Shown piece by piece: positions 35,177 to 43,225 of a stretch of DNA of 64,000 bases. Source of the DNA: CAXBNB01 sp049115735 (GTDB lineage Bacteria > Bacteroidota > Bacteroidia > Cytophagales > Cyclobacteriaceae); contig JAGDZP010000002.1 of NCBI GenBank assembly GCA_049115735.1, positions 1 to 64,000 of the forward strand, given 5' to 3'. A program made the translations under genes and the position numbers. How positions within the stretch are numbered: position 1 is the first letter of the stretch; each line of letters starts with the position of its first letter. The notes under the pieces were generated by a model. That model made no database searches and was not told the origin of the DNA. It saw nothing but the letters and a program-made list of their open reading frames with translations.

Positions 35177-36441
35177 GTGGAAGAGAGAGTATAGCGGACC
35201 GAATTGATTGGTTGACAGTATTATTATACCTAGTACTGGTTTTTTCTGGGTGGTTTAATATTTATGCTGCTGTCTATGACGATGAGCTGGCTGTATCGAT
35301 GTTCTCTCTCTCAACCAACTCAGGTAAACAGCTCATTTGGATTGGCACCTCTTTCCTGCTTATTCTCGGTGTAATGATGTTGGATTTTAAGTTTTATGAT
35401 AATCTGGCATACATTTTCTATGCGCTGATGATTCTGCTTCTCATCGCAGTGCTTGGTACAGGTACTATAGTAGCTGGTTCAAAATCCTGGTTCCAAATAG
35501 GAGGTTTTCGGCTTCAGCCTGCAGAGTTTACGAAGTTTGCCACAGCTCTAGCAATTGCCAAATTTCTCGGCACGGTGAATGTGAAATTAGACACGACGAA
35601 AAACCAACTGATTGCTGGAACTTTAATAGGCGTTCCTATGGTACTGATCATATTGCAAGGCGACTTAGGCTCAGCGATGGTATTTGGTTCGTTTTTGATC
35701 GTCTATTATAGAGAAGGACTATCTTATAAGTTGTTTGTAATTGGTCTTGGAGTAATAGGACTATTCCTCATTTCGCTGCTGGTCAGTCAAACAATTATTT
35801 TCATTGCTACTGGGACAATAGCTTTGATTCTAATCGGCCTATCAATCAAAAACTACAAAAGGATTTTGGTTATTGTCGGGGTAGTGGTTTTCGTTGTAGG
35901 GATGGTCAAGAGTGTAGGTTTTATAATGGAGGAAGTGTTGAGACCTCACCAACGTAATCGTGTGATTTCATTGTTTAATCCAAATGCTGATCCACTTGGT
36001 GTTGGTTGGAATGTCACCCAATCTAAAATAGCCATTGGATCTGGAGGGGTATTCGGAAAAGGTTTTTTGAATGGCACCCAAACCAAGTTTGATTTCGTTC
36101 CTGAGCAAAGCACTGATTTCATCTTTTGTACTCTGGGTGAAGAACATGGCTGGGTTGGGAGTCTAATACTACTGGCATTATTCAGTGTTTTCCTTATACG
36201 CATTTCCATCATTGCGGAAAGGCAGAAATCGAGATTTGCCAGGGTATATGGCTATGGCGTTTTATCAGTGATATTCTTTCATTTCATGGTAAACATAGCC
36301 ATGACCATAGGTCTTTTCCCTGTAATCGGCATACCACTTCCATTTTTCAGCTACGGAGGTTCGTCCCTTTGGTCGTTTACAATTCTGCTTTTTATTTTAT
36401 TAAAGCTCGACGCACACAGAATGCAGGTATTAATGCATTAA
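35173..36441 (+). CDS. rodA: SEDS glycosyltransferase RodA
   Basis: Peptidoglycan polymerase of the elongasome. About ten membrane helices; conserved QPAEFTKFATALAIAK, the SEDS loop HQRNRVISLFNP, and the C-terminal FPVIGIPLPFFSYGGSSLW. The catalytic Asp lies in the large periplasmic loop (NPNADPLG). 422 residues. Last gene of the rod operon, converging with the antiporter gene 16 bp away. Confidence 0.97.
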   Translation: MSGRESIADRIDWLTVLLYLVLVFSGWFNIYAAVYDDELAVSMFSLSTNSGKQLIWIGTSFLLILGVMMLDFKFYDNLAYIFYALMILLLIAVLGTGTIVAGSKSWFQIGGFRLQPAEFTKFATALAIAKFLGTVNVKLDTTKNQLIAGTLIGVPMVLIILQGDLGSAMVFGSFLIVYYREGLSYKLFVIGLGVIGLFLISLLVSQTIIFIATGTIALILIGLSIKNYKRILVIVGVVVFVVGMVKSVGFIMEEVLRPHQRNRVISLFNPNADPLGVGWNVTQSKIAIGSGGVFGKGFLNGTQTKFDFVPEQSTDFIFCTLGEEHGWVGSLILLALFSVFLIRISIIAERQKSRFARVYGYGVLSVIFFHFMVNIAMTIGLFPVIGIPLPFFSYGGSSLWSFTILLFILLKLDAHRMQVLMH

Positions 36442-36457
36442 GAAATACATTGAAGTT

Positions 36458-37711
36458 TTATCTTCTCTGAGGGAAAGTAGTTTTCAAGAGCTTTGGAACA
36501 GTTAGCCCTTGATAGAGTACTGAGCAAACTACCACTATGTATGTCATTGTTACTATGGCTTCTTTGCCATGAAACTCTGGTAGTGATAACGAGAGAGCAA
36601 TTGGGATTCCTCCTCTGAGGCCACCCCAGGCTAATATTGCCACGGTATTTTTCTCAAAACTTCTGTAGGTGGTCATCGCCTTGATCGGAACGAATACACT
36701 TACCCACCTGGAGAAGAGTACGATGTTAAACGCAAAGAATCCAGCTGCGAAATAGTCCAGACGCCATGGTATAATGAGCATTTCCAGTCCTATTAGTACG
36801 AAGAGCATAGCGTTGAAAGACTCCTCCATCAATTTCCAAAACTTGAAAACATAATCCCCGGTTGCACTGGTAACTTTGGAACTCTTACCTTCATTACCAA
36901 GAATAAGTCCCATGATTACGACTGCTTGCTTAGACGAAACATGCATGAATTCAGCTAGCTGAGTACCCGCCATTACGAGCGCCAGCGTCATCAGGATTTC
37001 TACCTCTACCTCATCATTGTCGATGTATAGAAGGACTCTATAGCCTGTATAGCCTAAGAATAAGCCCATCACGACACCACCCATGATATCAGTGCCGAAA
37101 ATCCAGACGATATCAAATATGTTCAAAGTATGCGTCTCGCCAGCATGAGCCAAGTCCAGTATGGTTAGAGCCGTAACAACAGCTACACCATCATTGATTA
37201 AAGATTCACCTGAAATTCTGGTTTCTAGGTTTTCAGACAGCCTGAATTTTCTTATGGTGGATGTCACAGCTATTGGGTCTGTTGGAGATATTAATGCCCC
37301 AAACATCAGGCAATACAAGATATCCAGCTCAATACCGAGCCAGCCGAGTAGGTAATAAACACCGAATCCAATCAAAGTAGTGGATATAAATACCCCACAG
37401 ATGGACAGAATTAAGACTGGGGTTTTCTCTTCTTTGAGCTTTCTAAAGTCTATTTGCAGTGCTCCGGCGAAGAGCATGAAATTCAGTACAATTTGAAAAA
37501 GCACATCGTGATACTCATAATCCGCCAATATGCGTTCCGTTCCCGATTTAAACTCTGGAATTAAGACCTCTAAAGCAAAAAGTGCAATAGAAAGCCCTAG
37601 AGACAAAATCATCAGTCCTACGGAAGAAGGGAGTTTGAGATAGTAGGTGTTAATGTAGATAAAAACCCCTGCCAAAAAGATAAACAGGGCTATAACATCT
37701 AAAATGTGCAT
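36458..37711 (-). CDS. CPA1-family Na+/H+ antiporter
   Basis: 417 residues with about twelve helices. The transport-site region GALISPTDPIAVTSTIRKF and the ESLINDGVAVVTALTIL motif are diagnostic of NhaP/NHE-type exchangers (ISPTDP and SGESLINDG). It also has WGGLRGGIPIALSLSLP, which is conserved in CPA1. It probably returns Na+ or H+ across the inner membrane to balance the NQR pump and cytoplasmic pH. Stand-alone gene with an AT-rich upstream region. Confidence 0.93.
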   Translation of the reverse strand: MHILDVIALFIFLAGVFIYINTYYLKLPSSVGLMILSLGLSIALFALEVLIPEFKSGTERILADYEYHDVLFQIVLNFMLFAGALQIDFRKLKEEKTPVLILSICGVFISTTLIGFGVYYLLGWLGIELDILYCLMFGALISPTDPIAVTSTIRKFRLSENLETRISGESLINDGVAVVTALTILDLAHAGETHTLNIFDIVWIFGTDIMGGVVMGLFLGYTGYRVLLYIDNDEVEVEILMTLALVMAGTQLAEFMHVSSKQAVVIMGLILGNEGKSSKVTSATGDYVFKFWKLMEESFNAMLFVLIGLEMLIIPWRLDYFAAGFFAFNIVLFSRWVSVFVPIKAMTTYRSFEKNTVAILAWGGLRGGIPIALSLSLPEFHGKEAIVTMTYIVVVCSVLYQGLTVPKLLKTTFPQRR

Positions 37712-37871
37712 GTTGTTTGTTTAGTAAAACACTTGTTTAAGTACCAGATTTTAACGCGAAAATACAAGTAATTACCGTTTCATTTACTAATAATAACCTC
37801 AATTTATATAAAAACATATCAAAATTGCAATATTTTTTATTTATATATGGGCTATATACTCATAACTTTAT

Positions 37872-38120
37872 TTGAATAGTGCAAAACAAAAGGAAATATT
37901 GAGGGGTGAAGAAATGGCAGATCGTATGCTTGCCCACATACCGGAATTAAGACAGCATAAGCAACAGCACCCGCTTATAGAACAAGCAAGACCATTGGAT
38001 TTATTTGCGTCTATAAATTCGTCTTACATTACGAATTTTGAGAGTGCCTCCGGCTCAAATGGTTTTTATATCTGTAATAGCAAATACCTGATACAACCAA
38101 TGACGCGATTAAGAGAGTAG
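37872..38120 (+). CDS. Possible small protein, unrecognised
   Basis: An 82-codon frame from TTG 37872 (or ATG 37914, MADRMLAHIPELRQHKQQHP, giving 68 residues). It is rich in Gln, His and Arg in its first half, with no membrane segment or known motif. TAACTTTA at 37861-37868 resembles a -7 element but would place the start too close. It lies alone in a 619-bp AT-rich interval (37712-38330); the rest of that interval has no gene I can support. It may be a non-coding chance frame. Confidence 0.35.
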   Translation: MNSAKQKEILRGEEMADRMLAHIPELRQHKQQHPLIEQARPLDLFASINSSYITNFESASGSNGFYICNSKYLIQPMTRLRE

Positions 38121-38330
38121 TAACCATAGCTTAATTAAATTAATACTTTTAATTGTTAGTTAAATATATCTAATCGACAGGATTAATTGAAGTTAATTAA
38201 TGGATAGTTTCAACTCCCGATTACGATTATTAAAAAAGTAATATTGAAAATTAAATAAGTCTAACACCTCAATCATTTGGAGCAATCGAGAATTTTTTAT
38301 ATTGCATACATAATAAGCACATTCATAAAG

Positions 38331-38744
38331 ATGAGAAAATTTTGGATACCCGTAGGACTGTGCCTGCTGCTTCTATCTTGCAACAAGGAAAAAAAGGTTC
38401 AGGAAACTTTATTTAATGAAGTGATGGACGTTCATGATGAGGTAATGCCCCAAATGAGCTCGCTCCGAAAGTTAGCTAAATCGCTCGAATCTAAGCTGGA
38501 TTCTATAGCCGTTGACTCCTTGTTAACGGAAAAAGGCCAGAAAGAAGAACTCAATAAAGCAATAGAAGACCTGAAGAAGGCCAATGAGTCCATGATGGAA
38601 TGGATGCGTCAGTTTGAACAGATAGAGGAAGGTACACCACATGGTGAGGTTATGAAATATCTAAAGGATCAGAAGAAGAAGATAGAAAAGGTGAGGGACG
38701 ACATGCTTAAAGCCAAAAAGCAAGGTGAATATTATCTCAACTAA
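38331..38744 (+). CDS. Coiled-coil lipoprotein of unknown function
   Basis: 137 residues from ATG 38331 (RKFWIPVGLCLLLLSCNKEK), with a lipobox LLLSC at about residue 17; an in-frame ATG at 38277 would put the signal too far in. The mature part is nearly all charged alpha helix (LFNEVMDVHDEVMPQMSSLR, NKAIEDLKKANESMMEWMRQ, KKIEKVRDDMLKAKKQGEYY). The MDVHDEVMPxM pattern is familiar from small Bacteroidota lipoproteins, sometimes labelled viral A-type inclusion repeat; function is unknown. Its end overlaps by 4 bp the convergent cytochrome c gene. Confidence 0.75.
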   Translation: MRKFWIPVGLCLLLLSCNKEKKVQETLFNEVMDVHDEVMPQMSSLRKLAKSLESKLDSIAVDSLLTEKGQKEELNKAIEDLKKANESMMEWMRQFEQIEEGTPHGEVMKYLKDQKKKIEKVRDDMLKAKKQGEYYLN

Positions 38745-39217
38745 TTTTTCAACCTGCAGTTACTCAAATTATTCGCTACTATATCAGATGTTATTATTCC
38801 AGTGGAATTACCCCAGGAGTTGCCGACGTAAGTGATGATTTCAGCGATTTCAAGATAGGTTAATTTATAATTAGGTGGCATCTGGCTGTCAAATGAGATG
38901 CCGTTTATGACCATTGGACCGGCCATGCCATTTCTAATACCACATATTATTTTGGAGGGATTAGCATTCAGGTTTTTAGAACGAACCAGAGGAGGTATTA
39001 GCTTGGCTAGTCCACTACCATCAGCACTATGGCAATTGGCACAATGGAGTTTATAGAGTTGCTCACCCTGAACCATATATTGTCTAAGCTTAATTCTTTC
39101 GGAGAAAGAAAGGTTACTTTCTTTTTCTTCAGCTTCTGAATGGGTTTTGCAGGATGCGTTGATGAGAAGTACCGTCAACAAAAAAAAGGTAAATTTCGGG
39201 TGGCAGCTATTCTTCAT
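38741..39217 (-). CDS. Lipid-anchored cytochrome c
   Basis: 158 residues. Lipobox INASC at C23; haem motif CANCH at residues 59-63; likely axial Met M113 in FDSQMPPNYKLT. Single-haem, periplasmic-side class I fold. Last gene of hemJ-sco-cytochrome, overlapping the SCO gene by 11 bp. Likely an electron carrier or oxidase-associated cytochrome; its maturation would use the Ccm system at 7770-12365. Confidence 0.9.
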   Translation of the reverse strand: MKNSCHPKFTFFLLTVLLINASCKTHSEAEEKESNLSFSERIKLRQYMVQGEQLYKLHCANCHSADGSGLAKLIPPLVRSKNLNANPSKIICGIRNGMAGPMVINGISFDSQMPPNYKLTYLEIAEIITYVGNSWGNSTGIITSDIVANNLSNCRLKN

Positions 39218-39845
39218 ACTCTTTAAGTAACTTTTCTATATCGTTTATGAGTACATCTACGTCTTCTTCCAGCGTTCCATCATAGGTGCCCCGTATCTGG
39301 CGCTCTTTATCAACCAACAAAAACATACCGCTGTGTATGTAACCCCCTGGAGCATCCTCATCCGCACCGGCTGTTACCATATAACTTTCTTCTCCAATTT
39401 TGTAAATGAGATCTTCTGGTCCTGTGACAAAGTGCCACTTATCGCTTTTTACGCCAAGACGTTCGGAATAATCTTTAAGAACTCCTACATTATCATAGCT
39501 AGGATCTATGGTATGCGATAATATAGCTACCTGGTCGTTATTGAGATATTTCTCATAAACCCTGAGCATTTGTTTTTTCATTGCCGGGCAGATAGTAGGG
39601 CAGGAAGTAAAAAAGAAGTCACTCACATAAATTTTCCCATCGAATGTTTTATTGGTGACTATGGTGCTGTCCTGATTAACAAAACTGAAATTGGCAATTT
39701 TGTGGGAGACCGTATCCACTAAGGTTTTTCCATTTACAATTTTTTCTACTACTTGCTTTCGTCCAAATACAGGTAGCTTATCATTTTTTGCTCCACACCC
39801 AACTAAGAGGCCCAATAGGATCAATTGACTCCATCTAATTTTCAT
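39207..39845 (-). CDS. SCO1/SenC-type copper chaperone lipoprotein
   Basis: 212 residues; lipobox LVGCG at C17. Thioredoxin-like fold with the copper ligands C82 and C86 in SCPTICP and H171 in GGYIHSGMFLLVD. SCO proteins deliver copper to the CuA site of cytochrome c oxidase or act as thiol reductants for it. It overlaps both neighbours by 11 bp (hemJ and the cytochrome c), a tight operon that points to terminal oxidase assembly. Confidence 0.94.
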   Translation of the reverse strand: MKIRWSQLILLGLLVGCGAKNDKLPVFGRKQVVEKIVNGKTLVDTVSHKIANFSFVNQDSTIVTNKTFDGKIYVSDFFFTSCPTICPAMKKQMLRVYEKYLNNDQVAILSHTIDPSYDNVGVLKDYSERLGVKSDKWHFVTGPEDLIYKIGEESYMVTAGADEDAPGGYIHSGMFLLVDKERQIRGTYDGTLEEDVDVLINDIEKLLKEYEE

Positions 39846-40371
39846 CTTTTCTTAGTTTCTTATAAAGTTTTATTCCCAACATGAGCAATGCACTAATTAA
39901 TACGAGTCCAACCAATCCCCATACCCAACTCAACATACTCTTTAGAACAACAAGGAATACTATGGCAAACAAAAACAAAGTAGCTACTTCGTTCCAGATT
40001 CTGAGCTTAGATGAAGAATACTTGTAGAGTCCATTCTTGTTTTGAATATGGATTTTTCCACAAATGAGATGGTAAACGAAAAGTCCTGCAACGAAAAGAA
40101 ATTTGAGAAGCATCCATGGTATCAGCCATGCGTTTAGTTCATAAACCAACCAAAAACCAAAGATGAAGGTTAATACCGCAGAGGGCCAGGTAATGATATA
40201 CCACAACCGATTTTGCATGATGAGCAATTGCTTCAACAATATTCCCTTTTCAGGCTCATCCTTCTCATTAGCTTCAACAGAATAAATGAACAACCGGACC
40301 ATATAAAACAAGCCCGCAAACCAGGTCACCACGAAAATAATATGCAACGCTTTGATATAGAGATACGTCAT
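39835..40371 (-). CDS. hemJ: Protoporphyrinogen oxidase HemJ
   Basis: 178-residue membrane protein with four to five helices. The start YLYIKALHIIFVVTWFAGLF (H10 conserved) and the next RLFIYSVEA are characteristic of HemJ (UPF0093), which oxidises protoporphyrinogen IX in haem b synthesis. The K in LLKFLFVAGLFVYHLICG and YHL-type His also fit. First gene of the hemJ-sco-cytochrome operon, divergent from a Crp/Fnr regulator. Confidence 0.9.
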   Translation of the reverse strand: MTYLYIKALHIIFVVTWFAGLFYMVRLFIYSVEANEKDEPEKGILLKQLLIMQNRLWYIITWPSAVLTFIFGFWLVYELNAWLIPWMLLKFLFVAGLFVYHLICGKIHIQNKNGLYKYSSSKLRIWNEVATLFLFAIVFLVVLKSMLSWVWGLVGLVLISALLMLGIKLYKKLRKDEN

Positions 40372-40494
40372 AGTAATGCAAATGTATATTCATCAGAAAT
40401 ATGACGGTTGATTTCTTAGAGAATATTACATCTGGTGAATAAGGGAATTTTATGAGGTCTATTGTTGTTTCTCTACAAACAACACAAAAAGAAA

Positions 40495-41193
40495 ATGATT
40501 ATGCAGGTTGATAACACAACACAGAGGAGTAATTACATCAGGGAGGGCGAGCAGATCCTCAACTCCTTATTTGCGGACAATTCGCCGTGGCACAAAGCCA
40601 GGCATACGATTCGTATCTATCAAAAGGATGAGTATATCTACAATGTCGGTGACCCATCAGACAAAATATATCTGATATCCGAGGGACGAGTAAAAATAGG
40701 GTCTCTGATCGATGATGATAAAACGATCGTGAAGGCTATTTTTGGAGAAAATGATTTATTCGGCGAGATGGCCTTGACAGGGGAGTCTTTAAGAATAGAT
40801 TATGCTCAGGCCACTGAGGACAATACAAAAATTCTTTCTTTATCCAAAGAGGAAGTACTTGAGATGATGAAGGTTAACAAGTCTTTATCGGAACAAATAT
40901 TTCAAATACTAGGAGCTAGAATTCGCAGGACTGAAAAACGACTGGAGTCTTTATTGCAGAAAGATGCGCGCACTAGGATTGTTGAATTCCTTCGGGATTT
41001 GGCACTTGATAAAGGTAAAAAAGTAGGCTTTGAAACCATGATCAAAAATTACTTTACTCACAAAGACATGGCAAGTCTTACTGGCACTTCCCGACAAACC
41101 GTTACCACTGTCCTTAATGATCTTAAGGATAAAAACATTATCAACTTTGATAGAAGACGGTTTTTGATCCGGGATATGGAATTGCTCAATTAG
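40495..41193 (+). CDS. Crp/Fnr-family transcription regulator
   Basis: 232 residues from ATG 40495 (IMQVDNTTQRSN); an in-frame ATG at 40462 adds 11 residues. N-terminal cyclic-nucleotide-type beta barrel (IYQKDEYIYNVGDPSDKIYL and GENDLFGEMALTGES), a dimerisation helix, and a C-terminal winged helix (TRIVEFLRDLA; MASLTGTSRQTVTTVLNDLK). No N-terminal Fnr cysteines, so not an iron-sulfur oxygen sensor. Divergent from hemJ-sco-cytochrome c, which it may control; I found no clear palindromic site in the 123-bp gap. Confidence 0.92.
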   Translation: MIMQVDNTTQRSNYIREGEQILNSLFADNSPWHKARHTIRIYQKDEYIYNVGDPSDKIYLISEGRVKIGSLIDDDKTIVKAIFGENDLFGEMALTGESLRIDYAQATEDNTKILSLSKEEVLEMMKVNKSLSEQIFQILGARIRRTEKRLESLLQKDARTRIVEFLRDLALDKGKKVGFETMIKNYFTHKDMASLTGTSRQTVTTVLNDLKDKNIINFDRRRFLIRDMELLN

Positions 41194-43214
41194 AGTGAAG
41201 CTGCTAGCCTGCTGGCTTGGTTAATCGCTTCTTTGGCGTCAAGCTCAGCGGCTTTATATGCACCTCCCACGAGGTGCACTTTGACTCCAGCATTTTTCAA
41301 CGGTTCGTACAAGTTGTTTTTGCTGTGCTGACCTGCGCATATCACTACATTGTCTACTTCGAGCAATTTGTTCTTACCATTGCGAGTGATATGCAAACCA
41401 CTATCATCTATTTTGTTATAGGTAACTCCATTGATCATTTCAACACTCTTCTTTTTAAGCGTAGATCTGTGAATCCAGCCTGTGGTTTTTCCTAATGAAG
41501 CTCCTAATTTGGTTTCTTTGCGCTGTAATAAATAAACTGTTCTGGGATTGGAAACAGGTGCTTCTTCCATGTCTTCAATACCTCCCCTCACCTCATTCTT
41601 ATCATCTATGCCCCATTCCCTCAAAAATGCATCAAGCTCCTGAGAGGATGACGTACCTTCATGAGTAAGGTATTCGGCTACATCGAATCCAATGCCACCC
41701 GCACCAATTATTGCTACTTTTTCTCCTACAGGCTTTTTGTGCTTTAGCACATCCAGATACCCCAATACCTTTTCATTATCTATTCCTGTAATATTGGGTG
41801 TGTTTGGTGAAATCCCAGTAGCCAAAACAACTTCATCGTAGTTTTTCAGTTGCTCAAGTTCGGCTTTGGTGTTTAGCCTGACAGTAACACGTGAAATTTC
41901 CAATTGCCGTTTATAGTACCTTATTGTTTCATGAAACTCTTCCTTACCGGGGATTTGCTTTGCTATATTAAACTGGCCGCCTATTTCCCCATCGGTATCA
42001 AATAGTGTTACATCATGTCCTCGTTTAGCAGCGACAGTGGCAGCTGCGAGCCCACCCGGCCCGGCTCCAACTATGGCAATTTTCTTACGGTCATTGACGG
42101 CAGAGTAATTCAGCTCAGTTTCATAGCAGGCACGAGGGTTGACCATGCAACTGGATGTCTTCTTTTTGAATACATGATCTAAACAGGCCTGATTGCAGGC
42201 AATACATGTATTGATCTCGTCCTCTCGTCCTTCTTTTGCCTTGTTCATCAGCTCAGGGTCAGCCAGAAATGGTCGCGCCATAGATATCATGTCAGCACAG
42301 CCGTCCGCTAAAACGTTTTCGGCCACTTCCGGTGTATTGATTCTGTTGGTAGTCACTAGCGGAATGTTGACCTCTCCCATCATTTTTTTGGTCACCCAGG
42401 CGAAAGCAGCTCGTGGAACCATTGTTGTGATGGTGGGAATTCTAGCCTCATGCCACCCAATGCCAGTATTAATGATTGTGGCCCCAGCCTGCTCGATAGC
42501 CTTGGCGAGCTGCACTACTTCAGGCCAAGAGCTGCCACCTTCTACAAGGTCCAGCATGGACAGACGGAAAATGATGATAAAGTTTTCACCTACTGCCTCA
42601 CGCACTTGTTTTACAATTTCTACAGGAAAGCGCATTCTGTTTTCATAAGTACCACCCCATGCGTCATTCCGCTTGTTGGTCTTGGCGACAATAAATTCAT
42701 TAATCAGGTATCCCTCAGAACCCATGATTTCCACACCATCATAGCCGGCATATTGGGCAAGCTTTGAGGTGTTCACAAAGTCCTTTATCGTTTTTTGAAT
42801 CCCCCGTTCTGATAAGGCTTTTGGTTTGAAAGGAGATATTGGAGATTTGATGGCACTTGGCGCCACATTGAAAGGATGATAACCGTATCTACCCGAATGA
42901 AGTATTTGCATACAGATTTTAGCATCATGCTTATGCACTTCTTCTGTAATGAGTCTATGTTTTTTCGCACTTCTTTTGTTGGTCAGTTTACTACTGAAAG
43001 GAGCAACCCAGCCGGCCATGTTTGGTGCTATACCGCCGGTAACGATGAGCCCAACGCCACCTTTGGCTCGTTCACCAAAGTAAGCAGCCATTCTGGAATA
43101 ACCGTTTTTCACCTCTTCCAGTCCGGTGTGCATAGACCCCATTAAGACGCGGTTTTTCAGAGTCGTAAAACCAAGGTCTAATGGCTCAAAGAGTTTTGGG
43201 TATTTGTCGTGCAT
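41190..43214 (-). CDS. NADPH-dependent 2,4-dienoyl-CoA reductase-like old yellow enzyme
   Basis: 674-residue FadH-type flavoprotein. Residues 1-335 form an FMN TIM barrel (EPLDLGFTTLKNRVLMGSMH; QILHSGRYGY; GYDGVEIMGSEGYLINEF). A 4Fe-4S site follows near 337-357 (CIACNQACLDHVF...SCMVNP). Then FAD (IAIVGAGPGGLAAATVAAKR) and NADPH (VAIIGAGGIGFDVAEYL) domains. Substrate is an unsaturated acyl-CoA or another enone. Its end overlaps the Crp gene's end by 4 bp (convergent). Confidence 0.93.
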   Translation of the reverse strand: MHDKYPKLFEPLDLGFTTLKNRVLMGSMHTGLEEVKNGYSRMAAYFGERAKGGVGLIVTGGIAPNMAGWVAPFSSKLTNKRSAKKHRLITEEVHKHDAKICMQILHSGRYGYHPFNVAPSAIKSPISPFKPKALSERGIQKTIKDFVNTSKLAQYAGYDGVEIMGSEGYLINEFIVAKTNKRNDAWGGTYENRMRFPVEIVKQVREAVGENFIIIFRLSMLDLVEGGSSWPEVVQLAKAIEQAGATIINTGIGWHEARIPTITTMVPRAAFAWVTKKMMGEVNIPLVTTNRINTPEVAENVLADGCADMISMARPFLADPELMNKAKEGREDEINTCIACNQACLDHVFKKKTSSCMVNPRACYETELNYSAVNDRKKIAIVGAGPGGLAAATVAAKRGHDVTLFDTDGEIGGQFNIAKQIPGKEEFHETIRYYKRQLEISRVTVRLNTKAELEQLKNYDEVVLATGISPNTPNITGIDNEKVLGYLDVLKHKKPVGEKVAIIGAGGIGFDVAEYLTHEGTSSSQELDAFLREWGIDDKNEVRGGIEDMEEAPVSNPRTVYLLQRKETKLGASLGKTTGWIHRSTLKKKSVEMINGVTYNKIDDSGLHITRNGKNKLLEVDNVVICAGQHSKNNLYEPLKNAGVKVHLVGGAYKAAELDAKEAINQASRLAASL

Positions 43215-43225
43215 GTCATTTTGGG

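Noticed and set aside
38182..38201. ATTAATT inverted repeat as regulatory site
   Set aside because: Composed only of A and T in an AT-rich stretch, so easily due to chance.
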